From NCBI GenBank assembly GCA_016934645.1, contig JAFGSL010000209.1:1-9357 (forward strand): a stretch of DNA of 9,357 nucleotides, in the 5' to 3' direction. The stretch is from Anaerolineae bacterium. GTDB taxonomy: Bacteria; Chloroflexota; Anaerolineae; B4-G1; SLSP01. The notes below the pieces were generated by a model, which saw only the letters and a program-made list of their open reading frames with translations, was not told the DNA's origin and searched no databases. How positions within the stretch are numbered: the first letter of the stretch is position 1; each line of letters starts with the position of its first letter. The position numbers and the translations under genes were made by a program. Below, one piece after another: positions 1 through 6,897 of the stretch.

Positions 1-1
1 C

Positions 2-3000
2 AACATCGATACCGGCTACTCCATTGAAGGCTACACCTGGGTCGATGCTAACAACAACGGCTGGTCCGGCACCACCGGCTACGATACTATCCCCACAACG
101 GATCAAGCGTTACCCAACGTCAAGATGGATTTGTACCTCTGCGCGGACGCCGATGGGCTCCCCATCGCCCAAATCACTAATCGCAACAGTGCCTGCGGTT
201 ACGTAACCGGGGAATACTGGAAACTGGTAGAAACCATCTACACAGACGGCGACGGTTACTATCTCTTCGATGGGCTGCGCCCAGGGTATTACAACGTGCG
301 GGCTAACGGCACAGCACTGCCCGCGGGTATGACCACACGGTCCGCCGAAGCCACTGGCGATGCCAATGGCGCCGGCGCTGCCGGCGGCAACGGCGAGTGG
401 AACGAACAGGCTGGGAGAATCAGAGATCTCCACTATCTTGGCAGCAGCACCAGCCGAACCGACGTCAGCTTTGGCTATCGCAACTCGACCAATGGCACTG
501 TCACCGGCTACGTCTGGCAGGACCAGGACCAGGGGGGATATAATGATTGGGATTCTGGTGAACTGCCCATCACGGGGGTTCAGGTCACACTCTGGCTCTG
601 CGATACATACCCAACCTGTTCCCAGGTTGACAGCACAACCACAAACGATTATGGTTATTACCAGTTCTCGAGTGTAGCGCCCACTACGGGCGGCCAGACC
701 TACACAGTCGTCGTCACCCCGCCAAATGGCATGGACCAAACGGCTGATCCTGATTATACAAGCGGGTCATGCTACGGCACAGGCAACTGCGATGATCAAA
801 CAATTCCCGGTGGCAGCGGCTTTACGTTGGCGGCAGGCTATGCGCATGGCCCTGACTACTTCGGCTATTACGGCGGCCTGAGCATCGGCGACACCGTCTA
901 CACCGACTGGAATGGCGATGGCGATCAAGACACAGGTGAAGAGGGCATCGGCGGCGTCAAGGTACGGATCTATCGCGACCTCGACGGCGACGGCACGGTT
1001 GACACAGGAGACACGCTCCTCGATACCTACGACACCCTCTACAACATCATCGACGGCGGTCTGGACATCAACAATGACGGCGTCATCGATGGGAACGACG
1101 ACAAGACACTGTTGAACGGCTACCAAATCATCAATGGCGAGATCGACCTCAGCGGCAATGGCACCATCACCACGGACGGGGCCGATGATGGCACGTTTAT
1201 GGGATATACGGTCGTCAACGGACGGATCGATGTCGACGGCGGTGGTGTGAGTGGGTCCGATGACGCCAGCACCCTGGGTTTCTACGAATTCACCGATCTA
1301 CCCGGCAACGGCGCGGACTATCTGGTGATCGTGGACGATGGAACGCTGCCCGCGGGATACGTTCAAACCGGCGACCGCGACAGCACAATGGATAACAAGA
1401 CCATGGTCGAACTGACCACTGCTGACGTGGATGACGCCGACTTCGGCTACCAGCCGCGCGGCTTCAGCAGCATCGGCGACTTCGTGTGGAACGACATCAA
1501 TGCCAATGGTGTGCAGGACGCGAGAGAACCTGGCGTCAATGGCGTGCTGGTCAACCTCTACCAGGATCAGGACGGCGATGGGGTGATTGACACTGAAGAT
1601 GCCCTCGTGGCCTACACGACCACCGGTATCGGCGTCATCAACGGATACCTCGATGTCGACGGCGTCAGCGGTATCACCAGTGCGGATGATAGCCCCGCGC
1701 TCCTGGGGATTCGCATCATTGACGGCGCACTGGATATCAATAACGACGGTGTAGTCAACACCTTGGATGATGGTACATTCGCTGGCTACGCTGTTATTGA
1801 TGGCTTGCTAGATATGAATGGCGTAGGGGGTATCACCGCAGACGACGATGGCACGCTCAACGGCCTCTACCAGTTCCGCGACCTGCCGGCGGGCGACTAC
1901 ATCGTCGAAATCCCCGACAGCAACTTCGATCAATCAACCGATCCGCTCTACAAGATGCTGCAAACCTACGACCAGGATACCACAACACGCTCTAGCTTTG
2001 ACAACCAGGACCAAATCGCGTTAGGCGCAAACGAAAACTACACCGCCGGCGACTTCGGCTATGCCAACAGCAGCATCGGCGACTTTATCTGGCTAGATAG
2101 CAACGGCGACGGCCTGTGGGAAAACGGCGAAGTGGGTATGGCTGGCGTAGTCGTCCAACTTTATTGTGATCCGAACAATACAGGCAACACAGGTGGAGCT
2201 GGCGTAACCTTGTGCGGTACCACCGCCACCGATGCCAACGGCCTCTACCTCTTCGGCGGGCTGGAGCCCAATAACTACATCGTCAAAGTGGCCGATAGCA
2301 ACTTCACTGGTGTTGGTGTGCTGGTAGACTACACGCTCACCGGTGACCCGAACTCGTACAACACCACACCAGGGGAAACTTCAGTTTCCTGCTTGGCAAC
2401 CGGGGCGCAGGAATGCGATGGCGAGAACTGGCTACAAGGTATCACCGCCCCCGACAGCACCTTCTTCTACGGCCTGCAGCTTGGCTACAATGACATGGGC
2501 AGCGACTTCGGTTACCAGCCACCTGCCATCATCGGCGACTTCGTCTGGCAAGACTTCGACGGCGATGGTGTGCAGGATCCGGGCGAGCCGGGTATCGCCG
2601 GAGTGGATGTCTTCCTGTGCAGTTCTAGCAGTCCCTGTACCACAGGTAGTGGTGATTATCTTGCCACAGCAACCACGAACAGTGATGGCTACTACTACTT
2701 CACCGGACGCCCAGCGGGAACCTATGTGGTCTCTGTGGACACCACCGACTTGCCCGCTGGCATGACGCAGACCGGAGATCCCGAGCAACCTGGCGTGACA
2801 TGCACGACGTGTGATCATAGTGGTAACGCCGACACCACCGGTCCCGTCAGTGACCTGAGCAATGACTTTGGCTACCGAGGTTCCGCTATGGTCGCTGGTA
2901 CCATCTTCTTCGATATCGATAACGACGGGGGGCTCTATGGCTCTGGAACAGGCACCGACGTGCCATTCCCTGGTGTTCCGGTTTACCTCTACGACAGCAC

Positions 3001-4243
3001 CGGCGCATTGGTGGGTTCAACCCTGACCAATAGCAGCGGTCATTACGAGTTCAATGTCGCAACCGGAAATTATACCATCCGCGTGGGACAGACGCTTTCA
3101 ACCAGGGTCAATGGAATGACCTTCACATACGAGCCTGATGAGGCGGAGGAAGATGATTACTGTGGTACCGGTTCACACACATGTAATAACGCCACCACCG
3201 TCAATACCTCAGATACCGACGCCACGACTCAGGACTTCGGCTTCTTCGCCGCCATCGATATGGGTGACCTGCCGTCGGGCTACGACTACACGATCACAAT
3301 GGACGAGGAAGGCCCCATCCACATTGATGTCGACGGAACAGGCGGCACATCTATCCGTCTTGGCGCCAACTGGGACAGTGAACTGGATGGTGCTCCTGAC
3401 GATGGTGCGGGAATGAATGGGGGCTCTACGGGTGGTGATGACAATCTGGGAACGGACGACGAGGACGGCGTGACCTTCGCGAATGCCTGGCAACCGGGTG
3501 GCACGGCGCAGATCACGTTCACGGTCACCAATAACGATACCAACACTTACAAACCCTATCTGGTGGGCTGGTTCGACTGGGATAATAGCGGTGATCTTTA
3601 TGGGGATGGCGAAATGGCAATCTCGCAAGATATCGCGTGTCTACCGGCCGATTCGCCCTGTACCGTTCAAATCGACGTTCCTATTCCCTCTGACGCTTAT
3701 GAGGGCGACATCAATATGCGCTTCCGCATCTACGCGACCCAGTCACCGCCGCCGGTCATCGCGCCCACGGGTACAGTCATCAACGGTGAGGTTGAGGATT
3801 ACCAACGCAACAACACCCCCACCGCCATTACCCTCGCTTCCTTCGAGGTGACCCCGCAGGATGAGGCGATCCTCATCACATGGGAGACAGCAACGGAACT
3901 GGATAATGTGGGCTTCAACCTCTATCGCAGCACGGCTGCAGCGGGGCCATACACGCTCCTTAACGCCGCACTCATCCCACCACAGTTCCCAGGCGAGGCT
4001 ATGGGCGGCACCTACGAATGGCTCGACACGGATGTACAGCCCGACGCGACCTACTACTACAAGCTGGAAGACATCGACGTGAACGGCGCAAGCACGTTCA
4101 ACGGGCCGGTGAGTACAACGGTGGTTAATGCGCCGACTTCCGTAAGTGTGCAGAATATGGCTGCGCGTAACGGCTTGGCCCTACTGGTTCTGGGAATGGT
4201 GGCAGTGATGGGAGTGCTGGTCACACAGCGCCGGAAACATTAG
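2..4243 (+). CDS. SdrD-B-like multidomain surface protein with GEVED and FN3-like domains and C-terminal membrane anchor (5' partial)
   Basis: This is a large extracytoplasmic protein, probably cell-surface anchored and structural or adhesive. The reading frame is open from base 2, well before the first ATG at 125, so the true start and signal peptide lie outside the window. Seven SdrD-B/Cna-B-like modules are visible. Each starts with IGDxVWxDxNGDGxQDxGEPGI-GV-V-LY and closes with a DFGY-like strand. They lie at about 14-480, 490-876, 880-1455, 1470-2066, 2072-2520, 2531-2880 and 2888-3246. A GEVED-type domain follows (DMGDLP near 3257, DDEDGV, ending in GEVEDYQ at 3785-3805). Next comes an FN3-like module (3827-4138), then a hydrophobic helix and RRKH at the C-terminus (about 4169-4240). 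No LPXTG or PEP-CTERM motif is seen, so membrane retention by the helix is inferred. Paired cysteines in most modules fit an oxidising, external location. The ligand is unknown. A strong terminator follows the TAG stop. Confidence 0.93.
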   Translation, partial: NIDTGYSIEGYTWVDANNNGWSGTTGYDTIPTTDQALPNVKMDLYLCADADGLPIAQITNRNSACGYVTGEYWKLVETIYTDGDGYYLFDGLRPGYYNVRANGTALPAGMTTRSAEATGDANGAGAAGGNGEWNEQAGRIRDLHYLGSSTSRTDVSFGYRNSTNGTVTGYVWQDQDQGGYNDWDSGELPITGVQVTLWLCDTYPTCSQVDSTTTNDYGYYQFSSVAPTTGGQTYTVVVTPPNGMDQTADPDYTSGSCYGTGNCDDQTIPGGSGFTLAAGYAHGPDYFGYYGGLSIGDTVYTDWNGDGDQDTGEEGIGGVKVRIYRDLDGDGTVDTGDTLLDTYDTLYNIIDGGLDINNDGVIDGNDDKTLLNGYQIINGEIDLSGNGTITTDGADDGTFMGYTVVNGRIDVDGGGVSGSDDASTLGFYEFTDLPGNGADYLVIVDDGTLPAGYVQTGDRDSTMDNKTMVELTTADVDDADFGYQPRGFSSIGDFVWNDINANGVQDAREPGVNGVLVNLYQDQDGDGVIDTEDALVAYTTTGIGVINGYLDVDGVSGITSADDSPALLGIRIIDGALDINNDGVVNTLDDGTFAGYAVIDGLLDMNGVGGITADDDGTLNGLYQFRDLPAGDYIVEIPDSNFDQSTDPLYKMLQTYDQDTTTRSSFDNQDQIALGANENYTAGDFGYANSSIGDFIWLDSNGDGLWENGEVGMAGVVVQLYCDPNNTGNTGGAGVTLCGTTATDANGLYLFGGLEPNNYIVKVADSNFTGVGVLVDYTLTGDPNSYNTTPGETSVSCLATGAQECDGENWLQGITAPDSTFFYGLQLGYNDMGSDFGYQPPAIIGDFVWQDFDGDGVQDPGEPGIAGVDVFLCSSSSPCTTGSGDYLATATTNSDGYYYFTGRPAGTYVVSVDTTDLPAGMTQTGDPEQPGVTCTTCDHSGNADTTGPVSDLSNDFGYRGSAMVAGTIFFDIDNDGGLYGSGTGTDVPFPGVPVYLYDSTGALVGSTLTNSSGHYEFNVATGNYTIRVGQTLSTRVNGMTFTYEPDEAEEDDYCGTGSHTCNNATTVNTSDTDATTQDFGFFAAIDMGDLPSGYDYTITMDEEGPIHIDVDGTGGTSIRLGANWDSELDGAPDDGAGMNGGSTGGDDNLGTDDEDGVTFANAWQPGGTAQITFTVTNNDTNTYKPYLVGWFDWDNSGDLYGDGEMAISQDIACLPADSPCTVQIDVPIPSDAYEGDINMRFRIYATQSPPPVIAPTGTVINGEVEDYQRNNTPTAITLASFEVTPQDEAILITWETATELDNVGFNLYRSTAAAGPYTLLNAALIPPQFPGEAMGGTYEWLDTDVQPDATYYYKLEDIDVNGASTFNGPVSTTVVNAPTSVSVQNMAARNGLALLVLGMVAVMGVLVTQRRKH
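1040..1279 (+). repeat. Three-repeat Asp-rich insert in SdrD-B module 3
   Basis: Eighty residues are inserted in module 3 between the strand ending LLDTYDTL and the strand FYEFTDLP, where related modules have only a short TDxNG turn. The insert divides into three repeats of 27, 28 and 25 residues with the pattern Y-x-[IV]-[IV]-[ND]-G-x-[IL]-D-x-x-x-x-G-x-[IV/S]...DD...G. The first repeat holds a full EF-hand/dockerin-type loop, DINNDGVIDGND, with acidic or amide residues at loop positions 1, 3, 5, 9 and 12. The second and third loops are degenerate (DLSGNGTITTDG, DVDGGGVSGSDD). Calcium binding is an inference from the loop pattern. Confidence 0.8.
1628..1864 (+). repeat. Three-repeat Asp-rich insert in SdrD-B module 4
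   Basis: Seventy-nine residues sit at the same structural position as the insert of module 3, just before LYQFRDLPAGDY. They form three repeats of 27, 26 and 26 residues with the same pattern (VINGYLDVDG, RIIDGALDINNDG, AVIDGLLDMNG). Only the middle repeat keeps a canonical loop (DINNDGVVNTLD). The shared position, length and repeat number suggest that modules 3 and 4 arose by duplication of one insert-bearing module, or that the insert spread between them by conversion. Confidence 0.8.
3827..4138 (+). repeat. FN3-like anchor module, copy 1 of a direct repeat
   Basis: This stretch encodes the C-terminal FN3-like module of the first surface protein (ITLASFEVTPQD ... VVNAPT). It aligns without gaps to 5961-6272 at an offset of 2134 bases. 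By eye, 85 of 104 residues are identical. Bases 4045-4112 are identical to 6179-6246 over 68 bases, including all third codon positions, while the flanks differ at synonymous sites. That pattern fits partial gene conversion between the two copies. Confidence 0.9.
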
Positions 4244-4319
4244 GATAGCCGGATGCGGCACTGAGATTTATGCCAGGGCGAAGAAAGACAGTTCGATTTC
4301 TGGCGTAAACCTGTAACTG

Positions 4320-4358
4320 AAACACCGGGACTCCCAAGAGTCCCGGTGTTTGTTTTTT
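4320..4358 (+). terminator. Rho-independent terminator of the first surface protein gene
   Basis: A perfect 14-bp stem (4320-4333 pairing with 4338-4351, arms AACACCGGGACTC and GAGTCCCGGTGTT plus one A-T pair) closes a CCAA loop and is followed by a run of six T (4353-4358). It lies 77 bases after the stop codon. Between the stop and the terminator, 4267-4276 (TTTATGCCAG) can pair with 4300-4309 (CTGGCGTAAA, one G-U pair), giving a second, weaker hairpin in the 3' untranslated region. Confidence 0.95.
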
Positions 4359-4379
4359 CACAGTGTCGCTATGGCGTGC

Positions 4380-4399
4380 TTGTTACTTGACTGTAACAA
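4380..4399 (+). promoter_or_regulatory. Perfect dyad, possible operator
   Basis: Arms TTGTTAC and GTAACAA are perfect inverted repeats separated by six bases (TTGACT, itself like a -35 box). The dyad lies just after the upstream terminator and about 230 bases before the next gene. The size and symmetry suit a dimeric regulator site, but no second copy or regulator gene is in view. A chance AT-rich palindrome remains possible. Confidence 0.35.
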
Positions 4400-4435
4400 A
4401 ACACCAACGAAACACAAACGCTGCACAACGTATTT

Positions 4436-4461
4436 TTGACTATGATGATAAATAGGATAAT
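4436..4461 (+). promoter_or_regulatory. Weak promoter candidate for the second surface protein gene
   Basis: TTGACT (4436-4441) is followed after only 14 bases by GATAAT (4456-4461). Both boxes are close to consensus but the spacing is shorter than the usual 16-18 bases. If transcription starts near 4468, the leader is about 160 nucleotides long and would carry the whole compound palindrome at 4510-4605. Confidence 0.3.
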
Positions 4462-4509
4462 CCGGTCTACCGCAGAATCCGATGGCAATTCTAGTGTTGT
4501 AGAGGCAGT

Positions 4510-4605
4510 CTCAGTAGATCGAAAATCTACGTTCGTAGTAACCACTTTAGTGGTTCTTTTAACGATTGAAGTCGTTACTACGAGCCAAAATTGTGATCTA
4601 CTGAG
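4510..4605 (+). repeat. Compound palindrome of two inverted REP-like units
   Basis: Outer arms CTCAGTAGATC (4510-4520) and GATCTACTGAG (4595-4605) are perfect 11-bp inverted repeats. Inside, the 25-bp unit 4531-4555 and the reverse complement of 4561-4585 match at 20 of 25 positions and are separated by CTTTT. Each unit reads (G/C)TCGTAGTAAC followed by a short hairpin: AACCAC-TTTA-GTGGTT in one, AACGA-TTGAAG-TCGTT in the other. A GTAG tetranucleotide 5' of a small stem-loop is the known layout of REP sequences mobilised by RAYT/TnpA-REP transposases, and two inverted units resemble a BIME. The element ends 23 bases before the start of the next gene, so it is probably transcribed in its leader. 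GTAGAT at 4514-4519 can pair with ATCTAC at either 4525-4530 or 4596-4601, so two folds compete. Confidence 0.7.
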
Positions 4606-4618
4606 TCTTTTATTGTGA

Positions 4619-4624
4619 AGAGGA
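4619..4624 (+). promoter_or_regulatory. Ribosome-binding site of the second surface protein gene
   Basis: AGAGGA lies four bases before the ATG at 4629 and supports that start. It is 13 bases after the compound palindrome, close enough for the folded leader to affect ribosome access. Confidence 0.7.
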
Positions 4625-4628
4625 ACAT

Positions 4629-6425
4629 ATGATCAAGACGATATCAGCAGTGCTAGCTGGAGTCGCGCTGCTTGCTCTGTTGTGGGCGTTGCCGGTCGCG
4701 GCACAGCGTCAAAGTGTGCCGGCTGCCGGGCAAGTCCCTTTTGCGCCGGATGTCGAACCCGGCCAGATTGCTTTTGCGCTCCGCAGTGGGACAACGGCCT
4801 GGATCGATAGCAATAAACCGTGTGCCCCCGACTACGATGGCCCTCACGGGATGTGGCTTGCCATCGCTATCACCAACAACGCCACCGAAACATTGACCAA
4901 CACCATCGCCACGTTGAGCGGTTTCAACAGCGCGTACTACGCCTTGACCGTTGATCCCGTCCGCTACATTGGCACGTTGGCCCCTGGCGCGACGTTCTAT
5001 GGCTTTTGGTTTGTCGATTATTCCGCCACATGCACGTCTGGTCGCGTGGATTCCTACACCATCGTGGTTTCTGCCGCAAATCTTAATGGCAATGCCAGTT
5101 ATGTAGGAACGCTGACAAGCGCCGCAGCCAATTCCGTGGGCCAGAGCGCGATTGTGACTGCGACACGCGGCAGCGGTATTGCTATTGGACAGGTTTACAC
5201 GCAGGTGGTGCAGTATCAATTCGGCAACTCGAACAACGCGACGGTGTTGCTGCAACCTACGGGCGACAGCGGTTTCGCGGATTCCTGTTTCCGTCTGGTC
5301 GGCTCGGAGGTAACCTATTCCACTGTCAGCGGTATCCCCAGCGGAAATACAAATCGGCTTTTTTTCTCCAGCATCACCCTGCAAAATAACGATCGGGTGG
5401 ATGTAGTATATTTCTGGCAAGCTTTGTGCCGCAGTGAATCCACCTCTACGCCGTGGGCAGCTATCGGTCCTCCGACGGGCAAATATTCCAAGGACTACGG
5501 CGTTTACTTTTCGACTTTCCCAACGGCAAGTATGTCGGTGAGTGTGACACTGTCGGTTACACCCACGTTGCTTACGCAAGCCGGTAATGTGACCTATACG
5601 GTGCACCTCAGCAACAGCTTCTCAGATCCGGTCATTGTCAAGGGGGTACGATTTGCGTTACCTTCAGGCGTGGTTTATGGAGGTACAGCGTCTGCTAGTG
5701 GCATCCGTAATGGCAATTCAAGCTTGTATCCCACCTTGAACGCAACCGGTGCGTTGGTCTGGGAAGGTACCCCGTTACTCTCATTTCGTGTTCCCGCCTC
5801 CGGCACGGTGACGACCGGTATACCGGGCACGCTCGAACTGATCTTTACCGCGGCTGCTCCTGCTGTCAACGGGCTGTACACCGGCGTGACCTCTGTGACC
5901 GTAGGAGCACTCGATCTCGGTCCACTCACCGCAACATTCGAGGTAGAATTGCCGACTGCGGTGGAACTATCGTCGTTCAGTGCAACACCGCAGGATGGTG
6001 ACATTCTTGTCACCTGGGAGACGGCGATGGAGTTGGATAATGCGGGCTTCAACCTCTATCGCGGCACGGCTGCGGTGGGTCCATACACGCTCCTGAATGC
6101 CGCTCTCATCCCGCCGCAATTCCCTGGGCAGGCTATGGGTGGCACCTACGAATGGCTCGACGCGGATGTACAGCCCGGCGCGACCTACTACTACAAGCTG
6201 GAAGACATCGACGTGAACGGCGCAAGCACGTTCAACGGGCCGGTGAATACATCCATTGTCACTGCGCCCACGGCAGTAGGGTTGCGGAGCGTCTCCGCGC
6301 GCGGCGCAATCACACCACTGGCGCTAGGGCTAACAATGTTGCTGGGGTCGGGGATCCTACACCGCCGAAATCTTGACTTTTACATGATTCTTCATATGCT
6401 AGAGATGTATGGTAAAAACAGATAG
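4629..6425 (+). CDS. Secreted/anchored protein with signal peptide, unrecognised body and FN3-like C-terminal module
   Basis: The 598-residue protein begins with a typical signal peptide (MIKTISAVLAGVALLALLWALPVAA, probable cleavage after Ala25). Residues from about 33 to 440 are rich in Thr, Ser, Gly and Asn and look like beta-sandwich repeats, with stretches such as TLAPGATFYGFWFVDY and VTYTVHLSNSFSDPVIVKGVRFALPSG that resemble DUF11-like domains. I do not recognise a specific family there. Cysteines in this part (PCAPDY, ATCTSG, DSCFRL, ALCRSE) could form external disulfides. Residues 445-548 are the FN3-like module shared with the first surface protein. A hydrophobic helix (about 561-577) and HRR follow, as in the other protein. 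The protein then runs on for 17 more residues (LDFYMILHMLEMYGKNR) encoded by AT-rich DNA, which the paralogue lacks. That tail overlaps a promoter candidate for the next gene. Confidence 0.92.
   Translation: MIKTISAVLAGVALLALLWALPVAAQRQSVPAAGQVPFAPDVEPGQIAFALRSGTTAWIDSNKPCAPDYDGPHGMWLAIAITNNATETLTNTIATLSGFNSAYYALTVDPVRYIGTLAPGATFYGFWFVDYSATCTSGRVDSYTIVVSAANLNGNASYVGTLTSAAANSVGQSAIVTATRGSGIAIGQVYTQVVQYQFGNSNNATVLLQPTGDSGFADSCFRLVGSEVTYSTVSGIPSGNTNRLFFSSITLQNNDRVDVVYFWQALCRSESTSTPWAAIGPPTGKYSKDYGVYFSTFPTASMSVSVTLSVTPTLLTQAGNVTYTVHLSNSFSDPVIVKGVRFALPSGVVYGGTASASGIRNGNSSLYPTLNATGALVWEGTPLLSFRVPASGTVTTGIPGTLELIFTAAAPAVNGLYTGVTSVTVGALDLGPLTATFEVELPTAVELSSFSATPQDGDILVTWETAMELDNAGFNLYRGTAAVGPYTLLNAALIPPQFPGQAMGGTYEWLDADVQPGATYYYKLEDIDVNGASTFNGPVNTSIVTAPTAVGLRSVSARGAITPLALGLTMLLGSGILHRRNLDFYMILHMLEMYGKNR
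5961..6272 (+). repeat. FN3-like anchor module, copy 2 of a direct repeat
   Basis: This is the partner of 3827-4138 (VELSSFSATPQD ... IVTAPT), encoding the C-terminal module of the second surface protein. The 68 bases 6179-6246 match 4045-4112 exactly. Both copies precede a membrane helix and an Arg pair, so the unit appears to be an exchangeable C-terminal presentation module. Confidence 0.9.
6373..6400 (+). promoter_or_regulatory. Promoter candidate for the DUF4332 gene, inside the 3' end of the upstream gene
   Basis: TTGACT (6373-6378) and TATGCT (6395-6400) are separated by 16 bases. They match the sigma-70 boxes at 5/6 and 4/6 positions and predict a start near 6407, about 45 bases before the ATG at 6452. 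The boxes fall in the AT-rich codons of the 17-residue tail of the second surface protein. No terminator separates the two genes, so read-through from upstream is also possible. Confidence 0.5.
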
Positions 6426-6440
6426 ATCATTCTCAAATTA

Positions 6441-6447
6441 GGGAGGT
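6441..6447 (+). promoter_or_regulatory. Strong ribosome-binding site of the DUF4332 gene
   Basis: GGGAGGT lies four bases before the ATG at 6452 and is the best Shine-Dalgarno match on the + strand of the window. It fixes the start and suggests efficient translation. Confidence 0.8.
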
Positions 6448-6451
6448 AACC

Positions 6452-6856
6452 ATGACGAAATTGCAGACCATTGAAGGGATCGGTGGCGCCTACGCCGAGA
6501 AACTGGAGCAGGCCGGTGTGGCTTCGCTGGAAGTACTACTCGAACAGGGCAAAACACCAAAGGGCCGCGCAGACCTGGCGGAGAAAACCGGCATCAGCGG
6601 GAAGCTCATCCTTAAATGGGTGAACCGCGCTGATCTTTTCCGCGTCAAGGGGATTGGCGAGGAATACGGTGATTTGCTGGAAGTCGCGGGAGTCGACACG
6701 GTTCCCGAGCTAGCACAGCGCAATGCCGAGAATCTTTACAACAAAATGGCCGAGGTGAACAAGGAGCGCAAGCTAGCACGCCGCCTGCCCTCACAGGCTC
6801 AGGTAGCCGATTGGATCGAACAGGCCAAGGCATTGCCGCGCGTACTAACGTACTGA
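6452..6856 (+). CDS. DUF4332 domain-containing protein (helix-hairpin-helix-like)
   Basis: This 134-residue soluble protein fits the DUF4332 family over its whole length. Two helix-hairpin-helix-like repeats are visible: LQTIEGIGGAYAEKLEQAGV (residues about 4-23) and LFRVKGIGEEYGDLLEVAGV (about 62-81). The family hallmarks ELAQRNAENLYNKMAEVN and a C-terminal WIEQAKALPRVLTY are present. GIG hairpins of this type bind DNA non-specifically in repair and replication proteins, but no biochemical role is established for this family that I can cite, so a DNA-related role is only an inference. The gene has a strong ribosome-binding site and a likely promoter of its own, and ends 13 bases before a hairpin. 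It faces the GrpB-family gene tail to tail. Confidence 0.9.
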   Translation: MTKLQTIEGIGGAYAEKLEQAGVASLEVLLEQGKTPKGRADLAEKTGISGKLILKWVNRADLFRVKGIGEEYGDLLEVAGVDTVPELAQRNAENLYNKMAEVNKERKLARRLPSQAQVADWIEQAKALPRVLTY

Positions 6857-6869
6857 GTTTGACACACCG

Positions 6870-6897
6870 ACTCCCCAACCCATTATGGTTGGGGAGT
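6870..6897. terminator. Shared hairpin between convergent genes
   Basis: An 11-bp perfect stem (ACTCCCCAACC at 6870-6880, GGTTGGGGAGT at 6887-6897) has the loop CATTAT. It lies between the DUF4332 gene and the GrpB-family gene and probably ends transcription in both directions. It has no clear U-tract on either strand, so it is weaker than the terminator at 4320. The TAA stop of the GrpB-family gene is in the loop (6883-6885), so the 3' arm on that strand's sense side is coding. Confidence 0.7.

Noticed and set aside
110..739. - strand ORF of 209 codons opposite the first surface protein, and similar ones at 767-1126, 2432-2818 and 3209-3628
   Set aside because: All lie opposite the repetitive Gly/Asp/Thr coding sequence, which produces open antisense frames rich in Val, Ala and Ile. 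None has a ribosome-binding site or family match.
1040..1864. CRISPR array or DNA-level tandem repeat
   Set aside because: The repeats are conserved at the protein level only. The DNA units differ at many positions and have no constant repeat-spacer periodicity.
4169..4243. LPXTG or PEP-CTERM sorting signal at the end of the first surface protein
   Set aside because: The hydrophobic helix and basic tail are present, but no LPXTG-like or PEP motif precedes them.
4510..4605. Integron attC site
   Set aside because: The size and two-block palindrome fit, but the outer boxes do not read RYYYAAC ... GTTRRRY and there is no integrase or cassette array in the window.
4436..4618. Small + strand ORF of 60 codons in the intergenic region
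   Set aside because: Most of it is the compound palindrome read as protein, it has no ribosome-binding site, and the product resembles no family.
4653..5606. Long - strand ORF of 317 codons opposite the second surface protein
   Set aside because: It is antisense to a well-supported gene with a signal peptide and shared domain. Its product has no recognisable domain and looks like antisense of Thr/Gly-rich coding sequence.
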